DNA from: Punica granatum
Lineage: Eukaryota; Streptophyta; Magnoliopsida; Myrtales; Lythraceae
Direction of reading: 5' to 3'
NCBI RefSeq assembly: GCF_007655135.1
Contig: NC_045129.1
Location: 34,225,122 to 34,289,121, forward strand
DNA length: 64,000 nucleotides
Shown here: positions 9,914 to 22,884 of the stretch, piece by piece
Position numbering within the stretch: position 1 is the first letter of the stretch
How the letters are laid out: each line of letters begins with the position of its first letter
Translations under genes and position numbers: made by a program
The notes under the pieces: generated by a model
The model's database searches: none
What the model saw: only the letters and a program-made list of their open reading frames with translations
What the model was told of the DNA's origin: nothing

Positions 9914-12900
9914 CTTGGTATGTAGACGAAACAACTATGGAGCCACTATAATGTTGAGGAGCTGCTGCTATCTGAAATTGATGGCTTAATTAGTTGCAAC
10001 ATTTTCTGAATCTTGTATGAAAGCGACAGAACTTAGGTATGTATGTTATTCTCAGCCTCTCTGCTGATTTGCTTCTCCAGAAACTGAAAAGTTTGAGAGT
10101 TTTGTAAATGATCTTATATTTGCTAATTAAATCACAATAGAAGCTCTCCTTTCAGTTCCAACTTTAGCTTGCTACCCCGGAAGACACAGAGAGAAGCTTG
10201 AGATCTGACTCATTAGTTTTTAAACACTGAGATCCACCAGAGCAGTGGGACATTGGATCAAATGATGCTGATGCTTGAGCAATATGGGCTTAACTTTTGG
10301 ATCACTAGGGCCTCAGCCTGGGCCTGGAGAACTTACTTCATGGTTCGGCTGCAGCACCTCTGTGCATGTTTCGTGCTGCCAAATTGAACTGATTGAATAT
10401 TATATAAGGGGCACTTGCAATGGACAGCTAATACCTGACTTGCATGCCCCATATAATCATGGAACTCTGTCTCCGATCCATGACATTATATAATTAATCG
10501 CCACATGATTCATGCATAGCATGCAGAACATCTCAGTTCAGACTGTCTTGTTATTAGATCTGATCCTTCCGTGTTACATACACGAAAGCCCATATTCCCC
10601 ACCATTATTATGGTCAAGGAGTGTTGTGCTGTGAAGAGAATGTGGTGTGGAAGGACCCCATCTGTTGGATTAGATTTCGAGATCCCATAGATCTGGTCCA
10701 CACTGCTCTTGAATATGCGGAGATCTCTTCTACAATGTTTCTTGAATTCGGACAGCCAGCGGGTTGAAAAGAAAAGGCTCCGTCCGGTTTCTTTTCTGGG
10801 ATGATGCCTGGTGAGGAGTGCTACATATTGTTTGTTTGCACGTTTATGGTGTTTAATGAGAAGTGGGGATGGGGAAAGGGTTTGGTGGATACATTCAAAT
10901 GGTAGCTTTATGAGCAGAGGTGTGATTTGGTGTTTCATGTGTTGAATTGATTTGAATATGTTTCTTGTTGGGGGCTGCAGCACGCCATTTTCTTGGTAAA
11001 CCCCCCTTCATGGCTTTTTCACATTCGATTCCGTCTTTCAGATTCAATCCGACACCTCAGTTAAGATTTAATTGTGTGTCGTGCGTGTGGTCAAACAAAG
11101 CTGTACTTTGGTGGTCTTAGTTCTCCTTCCCCCATTTGCTCTATTCTTAATTCCCCACCGCTAGGGGCAGTGTTTTCATTAGGGTTTTAGGGCCAAAATC
11201 GAATTCTTGCATGTCTATGGAGATATAGAGAGATGGTTTAAAAAATATGAAAGGCCCAAATGCGCTGGATCACGTGAAGTCCTTCCCAGGTACAGTTCAT
11301 TCAATTCAAACAATAACCCGGGCGTCCTTTTTTCTTTTTTTCTTTTTCTGCCTAGTTTCTTCGGGTAGGGACAAGTAACGAGAGGGTCGAGTTTGGTTTT
11401 CTGTATCGGTTAGCCATTTCTGGAGGTTGTTCTTTTATCAATTGGAATACCAAAGCGCCATCTATCTCCGAGTTTATGTGTTCGTCGGTTTGATGGTCGG
11501 TAACGGATGTGACGGATAGCTAATGAATTATGAGCCTAAGCTTAGCTAATAGCTACTGATTGAGCAACTTGGGTGGGATGATGGATGACTGATTATAGTT
11601 TGATTAGGCTGCTGTGTTGACCATAATTAGTTCGGTGGTTTAAATTAGTTAGTCAACGTGTAAAGTAATTGCTCCTCTAATAAACATTTCAGCGAGGATG
11701 CATTAGCCAGGACGAGGAAGCACTCTCCATCAGTACTGTACTGCAAAATAGGATAAAGTCAACAGCTAGTCAGAAGGGATGATGATGGGGATGGGGAGAA
11801 ATCCGTACGGCAACTTGGGAGCCAAAAATGAACCTTTATATAATTTGTATTACCATGATTGGATCAAAGAATTCGACGTTTATTCTATTTAAACAAAGTT
11901 TCGAGTTCGTGTGTTGTAAATGGAGAATATCTACGTTGGAAAAGTTTTACCCTCTTAGTAGATCGATCCAAGCCGAATTGAATTAATTGAGATCCCTTGC
12001 ACTTTCGAATATCAATATATACACCTAAAAAAATAACTCTATATAATCAATTTATTTATTATTCATTAGATGAAGTCAATTTATATATTCCCAATGAGTA
12101 TTTTTTTTTTGATAAATCCTCAAAAAATATGTAATAATACACCATTAAAAGAGTATTCCAATGAGAGAATGGAGAAAAAGAAAAAAAAAATCGATGATGA
12201 TTGGTGGTCCATGGATCTTCAGAGTTAATCAAAATTTCAGAAAATTATCCGACCTCTTTGAATAATTGCTCATCATGTACGTATGCAGTCGGATTTGATG
12301 ACTTATAAATAGATGTTACATGGTAATTAAATGTCCACTCGGATCAAGATAATTTCATTTCGAGAGTTCAAGAAACTTGATTATGCATGACGTTAAGATC
12401 TTACTAAGATACTATTCTTGAAGCACTCATTTTCGTTATATCGGGATAGTTTAAAAAATGGACTGAAAATATAAAAGCAGCTATTCTAAATGAGATGCTC
12501 TTTCATTTACAATGCGCTATATATTCATCAATTTGGAATAAAAGAAACATTCTGTATGTGTTGTTCGATAATTAAATATTGTATTTGGAAGAGGGGAATG
12601 GTATTTGTAGTTGTTTGCAAAACCTAGAGCAGCCCCAGTTTTCATTATAAATTGAAGCTAATTAAGATTATTATTATTATTATTATTAGCTAGAGAGAGG
12701 TAGGTTTGGCAGTCACATGATTAAAAAAAAAAAAAGAGTCTGTAAAAAATTAATTTTGGTGTCAGGTTATTAGTTGGATACTGTGAGTCCCAATTATGGG
12801 CTTTACGTACATAATATATATAATAATTAATCTAATTGGAGCCTAATTATGTTTGACTATACTTACAAAAAATTAATAAAATAAACTTCTCGCATATGAT

Positions 12901-14451
12901 CAGTTGCATCCTCCAAAATGATGCTCTCCAGCACAGCGTTAAGCCTAGTAAGGGACCAGATTTGTTGGGGATGGATTTAATTAGAGGGCTCTCGTGACAT
13001 TATACAAATGGATTATGTTATGAGATCGTTTTCTTGTAGCGAGGGGTGAAAACGAGGAGCGGGAATTCAAAAGGTGCCACATCCGACTCTCTATGTTCGA
13101 ATTTTAGATGAGAAAATCTGTTGCACGTAAAAGTATGAGTGGGCGTTTGCGATCGGTAACCTTTTTTCTAGCCCAAAGGTCCACCATCATGCAATGATAT
13201 TATTCCAAAAGGTAAGTGAGGGAAGAGATATGGGCGGCGGAGGGAAATTTGGTTGGGTGCATGCATTGATCCCCTTCTTACCCCAAACACTGGCAAATAA
13301 ATTTCCCATTTATAATATCTCATAATCACTTTGTGGGGGCAAGAAAATCTCTAGATAGATATTATATGTCAAGCTAGAAAAGTTTAGTGAAACAAAATGC
13401 AAAATTCAATTTATAAAATGAGACTCAATGGCAAATTAAATTGAATGATTTATATTTAGCTTAACATGTTAGTTATTGAGTTCAATTTCTAATGCATAAT
13501 TAGAATCGAGATGTGTGACAGTATAAAAGATTGAGCCCGAACCGGCTGCTCTTAATGAAAATAAGAGGCTGTGTGATGGGCGTATAAAGCTATGACAATA
13601 CTTGACAAGAAAACAAAGGCACGGTGGCAATGCACATAAACTGCATCAAATCTCTTTATGTGGGACATTGTCCTTCTTCCCTAGATGAAAAGGGGTTTCG
13701 CATTATTGTTAATTAGGACACTTTAGCTTTTTCCAATGCAGTTTTTGTCCTATATTTGAATTTTGGATTTGCTTTTTAGGCACCTCTCCATATAAAATGC
13801 ATAATATATATATATATACACACACACATTATGTACACAAATTAAATTATTGATTGATGCATGGCTCCTATTCGATGGAGGAGAGCTATATACGTGGGTA
13901 GATTTTCTACGTCTTTTAATTAATGATAAGGTTCTCGTATTAAGTCGTTCCACATGTTTTTTTCTTTCATTTTCTTTAAAAAATTATGTGGGAATTAAAT
14001 CCATAGATTGCCACCTAATACAAAACCTTAAACATGCCAATGAGTGTTGCTCATTATTGAGGTAATATATTGTCTTACTCTTACTTAACCAAATCGAGAA
14101 TAAAATCTTTCCTTTCATCCCTTCTCATAATTTAAGAGATATGATCTGTGCCGACGGTCGATCTAATCCTCCCACGTAGCAGCTCATAACCTCAACAAAT
14201 TCATCCACAACCACAATTTCTCGGACTTCACCCCATTAGAATATCGATATGGTTGAGTTGCTCGTCGATTAGCTAGCTGGGGACCATTACATATATGTGT
14301 TAATCGTATTTAATTAAGAGAGTCCGGATGGTTAATTAAATTAAAATCCATAATTAATCAATCCGAGCTGCTTGAGGCCCCCAAGACTCGGGGAGCCAAG
14401 CTGGAGATTACCTGGCAGGGGTGGTGACGCGGCGTGGGTCCCCGAACAAAT

Positions 14452-14481
14452 GTCAACCCCGTCGGTCAAACGTTGACCGAC
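14452..14481. promoter_or_regulatory. W-box cluster / palindrome
   Basis: Contains TGTCAACC, then GGTCAAACGTTGACC: two inverted TTGAC cores around ACG, flanked by GTCGG and CGAC so that about 21 bases form a near-perfect palindrome. WRKY factors bind TTGAC cores (family knowledge). No gene start is visible within several kb, so function is doubtful. Confidence 0.35.
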
Positions 14482-17400
14482 AGTAGGGGATACACGTAGA
14501 TAGAGAAGAGGGCAAAAGAGGAAAAGTCGGAGCTGACTTTTGGGCGAATGTTTTGTCATTTTTCTGTTTGTTACTTACTTGGCCGTCGGCGGTGCTTTCA
14601 AGTAGTTGCGTTTTTGGAGTTCGAGGCGGGGGAGGGGCGGGTTTCGGAAAATTAGTTCTACGTCCTTTTGGATGAGTAATGTCTAATCAAAATTATTTTA
14701 AATATTTCACCCTTAAAAGGAAAAATTATTATCAATGAGAATTTATAAGATTATTTTCGTCTAATTTTTCGGGTAATGATAACAATTTTAATTAAGTGTT
14801 ATATATTAAAATGAATTAGTGATACTCGCATAATATTTTATCGGATTTCAGAGTAAAAACAGTAGCACATTGGTGCTCATTTAATAATCGAGATATTTTC
14901 AATTCTCACAATGAAATTACTTATATTTATTAATTATTAAAATTTTTATTTTATTATATTAACTTCACGTTGCTTTTATAAGTTATAATGGAAAAAAAAA
15001 ACGATTTCGCTCAACCGCCGGGCCCACCAGACAATTCAAAGCGCTTTGCGAGTGCACTCCAGCTGTGGGTTTTGGTAGGGACTCCTCTTGAAGATCTAAT
15101 TATTATGCTTTTTCTTTTTCCTTTTTAATATTTCATTTAGGTTCCTCTCTAGAGACGTTGAAGTTGAGGCCCCCCTGGACCATATCAAACCACACGGTTT
15201 AGACCCATTCTCTCCTCTAGGACTATTCAAAATCCCACATAATCAAATTAAAAAAATTACGTACCATCCCAAGTTTACAAAAAAAAAAAAAGAAGAAGAA
15301 GAAGGAAAATCAAGTCATCAATCCGATTTTACGTGCATGATGAGACTCCTCGACTTTGAGGTTGCGTGACAAAGATTCTCACATTTTTCTCGATATAATT
15401 ATATTGGGAAACCGTGTTTCAGTGAAGGACATTGTAGGCAGCTTATGGGAATGGCTAGATAGCATATGGAACACATTATTTGGGGTGATAACTCTTGTTT
15501 ACGCTATAATTTGTTCAAGTAGTCACGCCCACTTTGAGTGTAAGTGAACTCATACTTTATTCGGATTGGGGCATTCAGAGAAGGAGAATTAAAATGCTTT
15601 GGAAGCTTTCCGAATGGCGGATGAAAACTGAAAAAAAAAAACGAAAGGAAATGGAGGGAACTAATATCAATCAATTATCATCTAATATACATATGTACAT
15701 CTCTGCGACAGGGAACTACCATCCTCTGTTGGAAGGTGGCAGTATTTATGTGTATTATGTGAGTAAATTTTCGTTTTTTAATTATGTAACGACTAACTTG
15801 AGATATTTCACTCATAAAATAATGTCAAATTGAACATGTAACATGTAGTCCCAATACAATGGGAGCTAACTCATCAACAACAATCTCCTAAAGAGGGGCA
15901 GGTGCATGATTTGGCATCAAATCTAAAATCACTTCAATCTCGTATCTTTAATTTTGCAGCATGCCACAGATATTGTCTGCTCAAATTAATTATCCACTCT
16001 TTTAAGTTCTATTGGTCGGTCATTAAAAGGGCGAGGCAGACCTTCATAATTATTTTTAATTAATCTGCTCAATAATGATAAGAATTTATATAATGTCCTC
16101 ATGATTGGGCGTTAAGGTTCGTCGAATGAGACTTTTGCACATTGCGGCTCATGCATAATTGTGTAATTAGGTTTTGGGGTTGTCGGATCCCTATGAAGGA
16201 GGCAATAAGACGTGGCTCAATCATGTGCTGACACGTGGAGGCCTCCCAGACCAGCCTTACAGGTCATAGCTCGTACGTACGGCCCAGACTCAGAGTACTC
16301 ATCAGAAAGTGCATGGAGATCTGAGCAGACAGTTGGAGGTGACAGTGCTTTGTCGTCCGATCTCTCGTGTTCTTTTCCCCCCTTTGCCCTTTGCCCCTTG
16401 ATTTTTTATTTATTAATTTAAAGTTTAATATAATCGCAAGTTTACTTAATCAACTAAGAAAGACAGGAAAAAATAAGTAATTATTAATTTAGTAATGATG
16501 GACGGGTGATCAAGGTATGATGTTTTCATGGATAGGCTATTTATTGCTCACATGTTACCCAGCAATGGAGGCTCGTTTTGTCACGCATAGAATATGTAGA
16601 TCCAATTAATCGACCATATGGAACAACTCATATTCACATACATTAAAAAGAATTTGGGTTATATATGCTTTGAAGCTATAGTAAACACGAAACTCATCCT
16701 GGATACTATATATTTTTATTTGAATTATTATGATTCTTCGTGTAGATTTGGTATACATATACAATATATGATCCTAAAGACATTAACATAAGGAACGATG
16801 TAACATGGATGTAAACACAGACTCATTGAGATCGAGAAATTTCAACCCCTAGAGACAATCGAGGAAAAGCTGAATTAGTATTTCACAAAAGAAAAATTGG
16901 GAAATAATTTACTAAAAAAAGAGATGGCGGCAATAATTATTTATAGAATGATTTTTATTAGCAATTTAACAAATCATAACTGTTTTTGTAGACTTTTTTA
17001 TGCACACCTCCGGGCTGCTAGTAGGGCTTGTCTTGGGGTTGAGTCTCGTAAATCGTGTGGATTGATTCAAAAAGATGAGGCAAATCATGTTGTCTGCCCA
17101 TAATAGTTAAGTAGGATATAAATTGTTAATTACAATTATTTATACAAGAAAAAAGTTTGTATGCTTAAAATAAATCTACCATTATGGGCTACCTTTCCGA
17201 TGCACACACCATTAAAATTCAAACTTCAATTGGAATAATTTTCTTTTTTCTGGCCTCCAACCGAAGATCTCTTCATATTGAATAGAAAGATTTTTTGTAT
17301 TACTTATGATTTCCTTTTTTCTTGTTTTTTTGGGGTAATATTGCCGCAAAGATATCATCAATCAACTAAACAACTAATTGATCGACACATGTAAGCATGA

Positions 17401-17613
17401 TGCCATAAAGTTATTGGGAAAACAAGGGTTTGTCCCCTCGTCGGGTATATATCTGTGTTTACCATCAATACAGCGAGAAAATATTAGGTAAAATTAATAC
17501 ATATAATAAGTTTTGCAATTCCTCCACCGTTAGAGGGGGGGGAAAAAGTCTTACATTATCCTGTAAAACTTATAATACTTGTTTCTTTCATATTTTTATA
17601 GATTTTTTTTTTG

Positions 17614-17715
17614 TGGGTTAACCTCATACGGAAAAATAGAATAGAAAAGTATGAGTTTATAAGAAATTGAATTTTACAACCTACCGATTTAATTTTTTGT
17701 GTTGAAGATGAGCCC
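17614..17715 (+). repeat. Dispersed repeat, copy A (pair with 18013-18116)
   Basis: Shares ACGGAAAAA, AGAAAAGTATGAGTTTATAA, ATTGAATTT and ACAACCTACC (here) or ATAACCTACC (copy B), in the same order, with 18013-18116 about 400 bp away on the same strand. No coding capacity. Likely a fragment of a transposable element duplicated locally. Confidence 0.6.
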
Positions 17716-18012
17716 AATCGCTTATAGACCTAGTGGATATTTTACATAGTATCATAATAGATTATACTGTCGTGTGCCCGTGTGGGCTCATACCAAGCCA
17801 AATTTCTTGCCAGCTTCTAATAATTGAGCATCTCCTCTCTTGCCCAAGTGTGGCATTCATTGTTAATTGTGACCTCCCTCCTCCTGCGAGCACGGAAGTC
17901 CACTCCCAGCACATAGTCAGATCTTGAGAGCGGATTTTTCGAGTCCACATGGCACGTGTAAGTGAAATGTTAAAGTCACACGTTATCATATGAGAGCGGG
18001 TGTTGAGAGTTC

Positions 18013-18116
18013 ATCCCACACGGAAAAACAAAACAGAAAAGTATGAGTTTATAATATATTGAATTTCATAACCTACCAACTCGAACACCGTGTTCATATT
18101 AGATATGAGTTCTCTT
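18013..18116 (+). repeat. Dispersed repeat, copy B
   Basis: Second copy of the repeat at 17614-17715. It is preceded by TTCATCCCACACGG and followed by a GAACACCGTGTTC segment that is itself a short palindrome. Same orientation as copy A. Confidence 0.6.
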
Positions 18117-18607
18117 AGATGAGATCACGTTGATTAACGAGTCAAGTTAGTTTAGGTAGAGGTCAATCAAGTGAAATCCTTAGCTAGGTTAGAATTTGAC
18201 ATATTATCCGCTAGCTGCAGCATTTATCTACATAACAGATTTTTCTTAAGAAAATGGGTCGATGTAGGTAGATGTAAATCTAGTCTAAGTCTAATATCTT
18301 ATATATGGGACATTGAATTTGACAAGATGATGGATATATAGGATGAATGATTCAAAAAGAGAAGAGGCGTTAAAGTCACTTTGGTCCAAATATTGGAACG
18401 GGTGGTGTATGGTTGAAAAAGCTTTATTATGACTGCATGCCTGCCAATGTAAAGACCTAAAAGAATGTGACTGGAATTTTTTTTGTTGCATGTACCAACG
18501 ACCCCGATAAGACTTGACATAGTTTTCAAATTTTTGACCCCAAAAATATTTGAGTATTTATCATGTTTTCAAATAAATACTATGTATGTATAAGTCCACT
18601 ATTTTTT

Positions 18608-18747
18608 TTTAATTTTTTTCCGAATATAAGGAAATGAAAATGAAATCTAAATAAAGAGGTATAAATAGTCTCACTTGACGAAAATCGAATCTAACACCTC
18701 TTCTTTACCAAACGAGAATGCGTGCCGCTACAATTAGTCCTTTCTTT
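18608..18747 (-). mobile_element. SINE with 14-bp target-site duplication
   Basis: About 140 bp, flanked by GTCCACTATTTTTT at 18594-18607 and again at 18748-18761. On the minus strand the 5' end carries TAGCGGCACGCATTCTCG (box-A region), followed by a B-box-like TTAGATTCGATTTTC, and the 3' end is A-rich next to the duplication. That is the layout of a tRNA-derived SINE. Related to 3985-4110. Confidence 0.72.
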
Positions 18748-19965
18748 GTCCACTATTTTTTCTTGCTTATCGAAGAAGGCAGAAATTATTGACAGCTGCC
18801 CTTCTGGATTAGGAAAAAAAAAACAAAATGCTACTTTCGAAGACTAAGTTATGACATTTGAGATTATTTATTAATATCCACATTTATCTTAAAGAAAAGG
18901 CAAAAATTTGGTCATTTATCTAATATTATTCGAGGCAAAATTACTCAATTCCTACTGTACTAAGTATTCGTAGTAATATATCGCGAACAAAAAATAGTCA
19001 AGAAAATAAATGAACGACAATAAACCTAAAGTTTAGGATTTTGCCTCCATCGGCCTTCAGACTATATATTAATCCATCATCATCCAGCATAAAATATAAT
19101 CAAATGTTTTAGAATAAGATGCTATATATACTTATTCGTTCTCATCACAGTAGAAGTAGTTAAGAAAGAAATCAATCGATGAAATGGTACCTGGAGAAGA
19201 CTCTAAACCCTAGCTTGAATTTGAACATTCAAAAAGAAGAAAAAAATGCAATAAAAATATTTATAGCTAATCCCCCATTGCATGAAAACATGCACCCATA
19301 ACAAATTAGAATAATACTGTAGGACAGCTAATAGTCACGTATTTTTGTGCAACCATTACCCCTCTTTGGATGTGCCTTAGATAGGGCATGCAAACCTGAA
19401 GACTTTCCAACGACTTATAGATTAATGAATTAGGATATTTATTGCTTATATGCAAACCTGATAAGAATTTATGTATTGATTTCATTTTTTGAACCTTTTC
19501 TATATATAATCATAAAACATTCTAGGAGAGAGGCTATATATGTAGTATATCAGCATTACATATTTTTACCTAAACTTGAGAGATTTTAAATTCAATTTTT
19601 TTCTGATGAACTTTTCCTGTTTGTGTCCACCCACACACACGCACACACACATATATATATATGGTTCCCTTTTTTGTAATTTGGGGGACAATCCGTCCGA
19701 GTCAACTTGTGGGGTCATGCATACTTTCTCTATATTTGCATGGGAAGTTTCAAAGACTTTGAGCTTCCAATTTCAAAATATTCAATTCAACGGAAGAATA
19801 AAAGTATTCAACCAACATATTGTGTCCATCCAAAGACTCCAATTTACGCGTGCTAATACATCATCAGAACCAAACTATGCTCATTTTATTGGATAAGTCA
19901 TCTGGCTTCTTGTATTCGTATGGAGGTGTTTCGCCAAAAGACACGTACATTGTCAACGACCGGAT

Positions 19966-19970
<5 letters not shown>

Positions 19971-19996
<26 letters not shown>
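19971..19996. repeat. (AT)n microsatellite
   Basis: Thirteen AT units. Similar AT runs lie at about 55005-55024 and 55553-55575, and an ATT run at 12665-12688. Confidence 0.9.
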
Positions 19997-20000
<4 letters not shown>

Positions 20001-20517
20001 CCTTCGTTATCACGAGGTAATTTTCTTTTCAAATTACGTAGTCTCATGCGTGGATTTATAGTACTTGTATTCAGGTAGCAGTATCGCACGGTGCTAGAAT
20101 TTCAATGAGTTAAATTTGCATGGATGCGCACTTTCAATGAGAGGGGTACGTAGCCACGAAGTTTCCATAAACTCACTGGAGAGGTTGCCTAGAAAGAAAA
20201 AGAAAGTATGAAATTCGATACCTAGTGAGACGACTCGTGCTCGTTTATTAGCTTGTGCTCCTTTATTAGTTATTTAGGATTTTTCTCTTGTTGTATTAAG
20301 CCTTTAGCTTCCTTTGTAACCTGGAAAAAGAACTATGAAGTTTATTGTATTATGCCCATGTCATCCTTTGTAACCGAAAGAAAAGAATTATGAAGTTAAC
20401 CGTATTTATGTAGAATCTTTGATTAGTTACCGAACTGAATCAATAAGTGCCTTAAAAACGATTTTCAACTTCGGTTAAAACAAGAGAGCGTATGTTATGT
20501 GTTAATGATTATTCTTT

Positions 20518-20699
20518 TTTTTGGTGTGTACCTTGATATCCTAAAGTCTAATGGGTCATGACTAATTCAGTTCGAGCCGGTTCGGTTCACTAAGAGGTAA
20601 AACTCTTACAATGAAGAATTTTCTCCATTCATAAGACTCGAATACCATACCTTACTTAAGACAAACAAGCGTCGAACTGTTTGAACCAACATTTGTTGG
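20518..20699 (-). mobile_element. Full-length SINE with 12-bp target-site duplication
   Basis: Flanked by TGATTATTCTTT at 20506-20517 and at 20700-20711. Read on the minus strand it is about 182 bp: a head with TTGGTTCAAACAGTTCGACG (box-A region), the B-box-like TATTCGAGTCTTA about 30 nt on, a non-tRNA body, and a 3' end CACACCAAAAAAAA abutting the duplication. Two further copies of this family are at 49270-49455 (minus) and 55035-55555 (plus, split by a MITE). Confidence 0.8.
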
Positions 20700-20928
20700 T
20701 GATTATTCTTTGTATTGATCGAGTGATGTTAGCGACTAATATTACCTAATTTGACCCTGCATAGATGTGATTGAATGTGTGGGGCATGGTTATATGGAAG
20801 AGACTGAACATTCAATGAGTATGTCGATCTATTAAAATGCTCGTAAGTGAGAATTTGCGGGTTCATTGCGGGGTCAGTTTCTCACTTTCAATCATTTTAA
20901 TTGGGTGTTACACATCCAAATCAATAAG

Positions 20929-21084
20929 TAATACTAATCCAATATTTTCTCATATGGAAGAGACCAATGAACCTTGCAAGTTAAGCTACTCAAGGCAATT
21001 TTTTTGGGGGATAAATAATACTAATCCAATATTTTCTCATATGGAAGAGACCAATGAACCTTGCAAGTTAAGCTACTCAAGGCA
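20929..21084 (+). repeat. Tandem duplication, period 87 bp, two copies
   Basis: A segment starting TAATACTAATCCAATATT and ending AGCTACTCAAGGCA occurs at about 20929-20998 and 21016-21084 with no visible mismatch over some 70 bases. Each copy is followed by a T-run and a G-run (TTTTTTTGGGGG, then a longer T/G homopolymer up to about 21112). Near identity implies a recent event. Confidence 0.9.
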
Positions 21085-22150
21085 TTTTTTTTTTTGGGAG
21101 GGGGGGGGGGTGGGAGGTAAGACCAGTACAAGTAGGCCCGAGAAACATCGGATGACATAAGCAATTGCGATTGTTCTTATGGAACAAGTCCTTGTCTCAG
21201 CTTCTTCCTTCCCTTTAATTGAACAGAGTATATGTATATGTATTGACTTGAGATTATTTCCCAGAAATTTTCTGATGTTTCCTTGCCTTTTACTCCATAA
21301 TATTTTCCGCTTTTCTTTGATATATATAGTTTCTATATATATAATAGGTAGAAATTTAAAATTTTTGTTATTAAAATTAAATTAAATTGCGTTTTTTTTT
21401 TTGATAAACTTTGATTGATTTTAAAAAGTTCTTTGGAGGTATATATTACTTACTATTCTTTGGATACAGATGCATAACTGACATGAAGTGTTCTAGCTAA
21501 GGGTACCATTCTATTTAATGTTTATGATTGGATATGATATATATATAAGAAAATTTATCATGAGAAGAATACGACATTTTTTATCCACTAGAATCGGCTC
21601 TGCACCAAGACATAAACATATAAAGTTCGAACTGCAGATTCCAACGGTGCCCATTAAACCATGTTTGCAGATGAAAAATACTTACGTGGTTACGGATCAA
21701 GGATCAAACGTCATCGATTCTTTACTTCAAAACACTCGTTGCACGCACATATATGCCAATCGCGTGCGCGCATCATTTTCTTCTGTTACGAGAGAAGTTC
21801 GGGCTTACTCGAATTCACTGAAGAAATGATAATGGTTTCTAATCTTTTGGCATATTTCGGAAAGAAAAGAAAAGAAAAATTGGGAAGAAATCAAGTGTAA
21901 AAGAAATTATATTTGACAGAGATTTGCTTGCTTGGGCCTCACGGAGAAGGCTTCTTCTTTACGCTGCCCAGACTAATTAAAAGTAGAAAAATGGAAAAGA
22001 AGAAGAAGAAGAAGAAAATAAATTAAGTACAAATAACAAATAAAATAAAAATAAGATTTTTCACCCTCTTGACCGAACTCTTCATTTACCCGCCCTCCCC
22101 CATCCCATACAGTAACCTTTAGTCCAGTCCACGTGGTCTGAAAACACATA

Positions 22151-22155
<5 letters not shown>

Positions 22156-22187
<32 letters not shown>
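22156..22187. repeat. (CT)n microsatellite upstream of the IQM gene
   Basis: About sixteen CT units some 270 bp upstream of the IQM leader exon end, followed by ATATATATAG. CT tracts near start sites are common in plant promoters and leaders; it may belong to the IQM promoter. Confidence 0.85.
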
Positions 22188-22192
<5 letters not shown>

Positions 22193-22457
22193 CTCTCCCC
22201 ATATATATAGAATGCCAATGAGCAGATAGAGTTGTTCTCATTAACGTTAGTAATTAGCAGTTTACAAGGAAGAGGAGGGAGGAACCACGACCAAACGCAT
22301 CGAGCTCTGTACAGAGGATATATAAAGCGTTAGTGAAAGGAAATATACCATTCCCATGCCAAGAAAGAATCACACCTCACTTTCTCGTTCTTGATTCAAC
22401 GCCCACATAGCAATCAATTTTCTCTTTCGCGCGCGCGGCTTATCGAATTGATTTCAG

Positions 22458-22879
22458 GTAATTCTCCCCTGCTCTGTTTTCTCTTGATTCTCGGCAGCAG
22501 CATTTCTTGCTCGGCATGGAAGCTTTGCCCTGTTTGTTTCAATGCCCAATGCCTCTGCTTTCAGACTCCCGTGTCTGTGGAAGCCCATGTAGCAATGGCT
22601 TCTGCGACGATTTCTTGACTAGCAGTCAAAGATTTATGATTTTCTTCAATGGGGATTGTGTGCTCGTGTTCACATTGTACCCGACTGCTTAAAACTGCCA
22701 TTTTTTTTAATGCAAATGTCGGGTTTCTTCATTCGTTAGCTGTATGGGCAGATTTCTTCGACAATGTGTATCGAGATAATGAAGTCTGTGTCTTGTCCCT
22801 GCTTGGACTCGAGTTTGCTATTTCCTTTCTTTCCCGGGTGAAATGTTCATATTCTGATGTTTCCTGGTCACCTTTTCAG
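22458..22879 (+). promoter_or_regulatory. Leader intron of the IQM gene
   Basis: The non-coding first exon ends TTTCAG/GTAATT at 22457 and the intron ends CCTTTTCAG at 22879, six bases before the ATG at 22885. Short ORFs inside this stretch are intronic. Confidence 0.6.
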
Positions 22880-22884
22880 CTCAA

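Larger units (their letters stand above)
9914..22200. other. Long gene-poor, AT-rich spacer
   Basis: The TAF7 3' UTR probably ends before about 10150. Beyond that I see no exon with family-level similarity. The stretch contains an ATT microsatellite (12665-12688), a W-box palindrome (14452-14481), a diverged repeat pair (17614-17715 and 18013-18116), two SINEs (18608-18747, 20518-20699), an AT microsatellite (19971-19996), an 87-bp tandem duplication (20929-21084) and a G-run (about 21102-21111). The longest ORF, 10510-10983 on the minus strand, has no recognisable domain, no codon character and no neighbour to support it. Confidence 0.6.

Noticed and set aside
10395..10460. Imperfect hairpin with arms near ATTATATAAGGGGCA and TGCATGCCCCATATAAT
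   Set aside because: Two asymmetric bulges in an 18-bp stem do not meet plant miRNA criteria, and no known mature miRNA matches.
10510..10983. Minus-strand ORF of 157 codons in spacer
   Set aside because: No domain, no signal or repeat structure, composition like random translation, and no splice or promoter context.
16200..16225. Sequence resembling the miR171 site or star strand (GACGTGGCTCAATCA)
   Set aside because: No partner arm TGATTGAGCC within a few hundred bases, so no hairpin, and no GRAS coding sequence around it.
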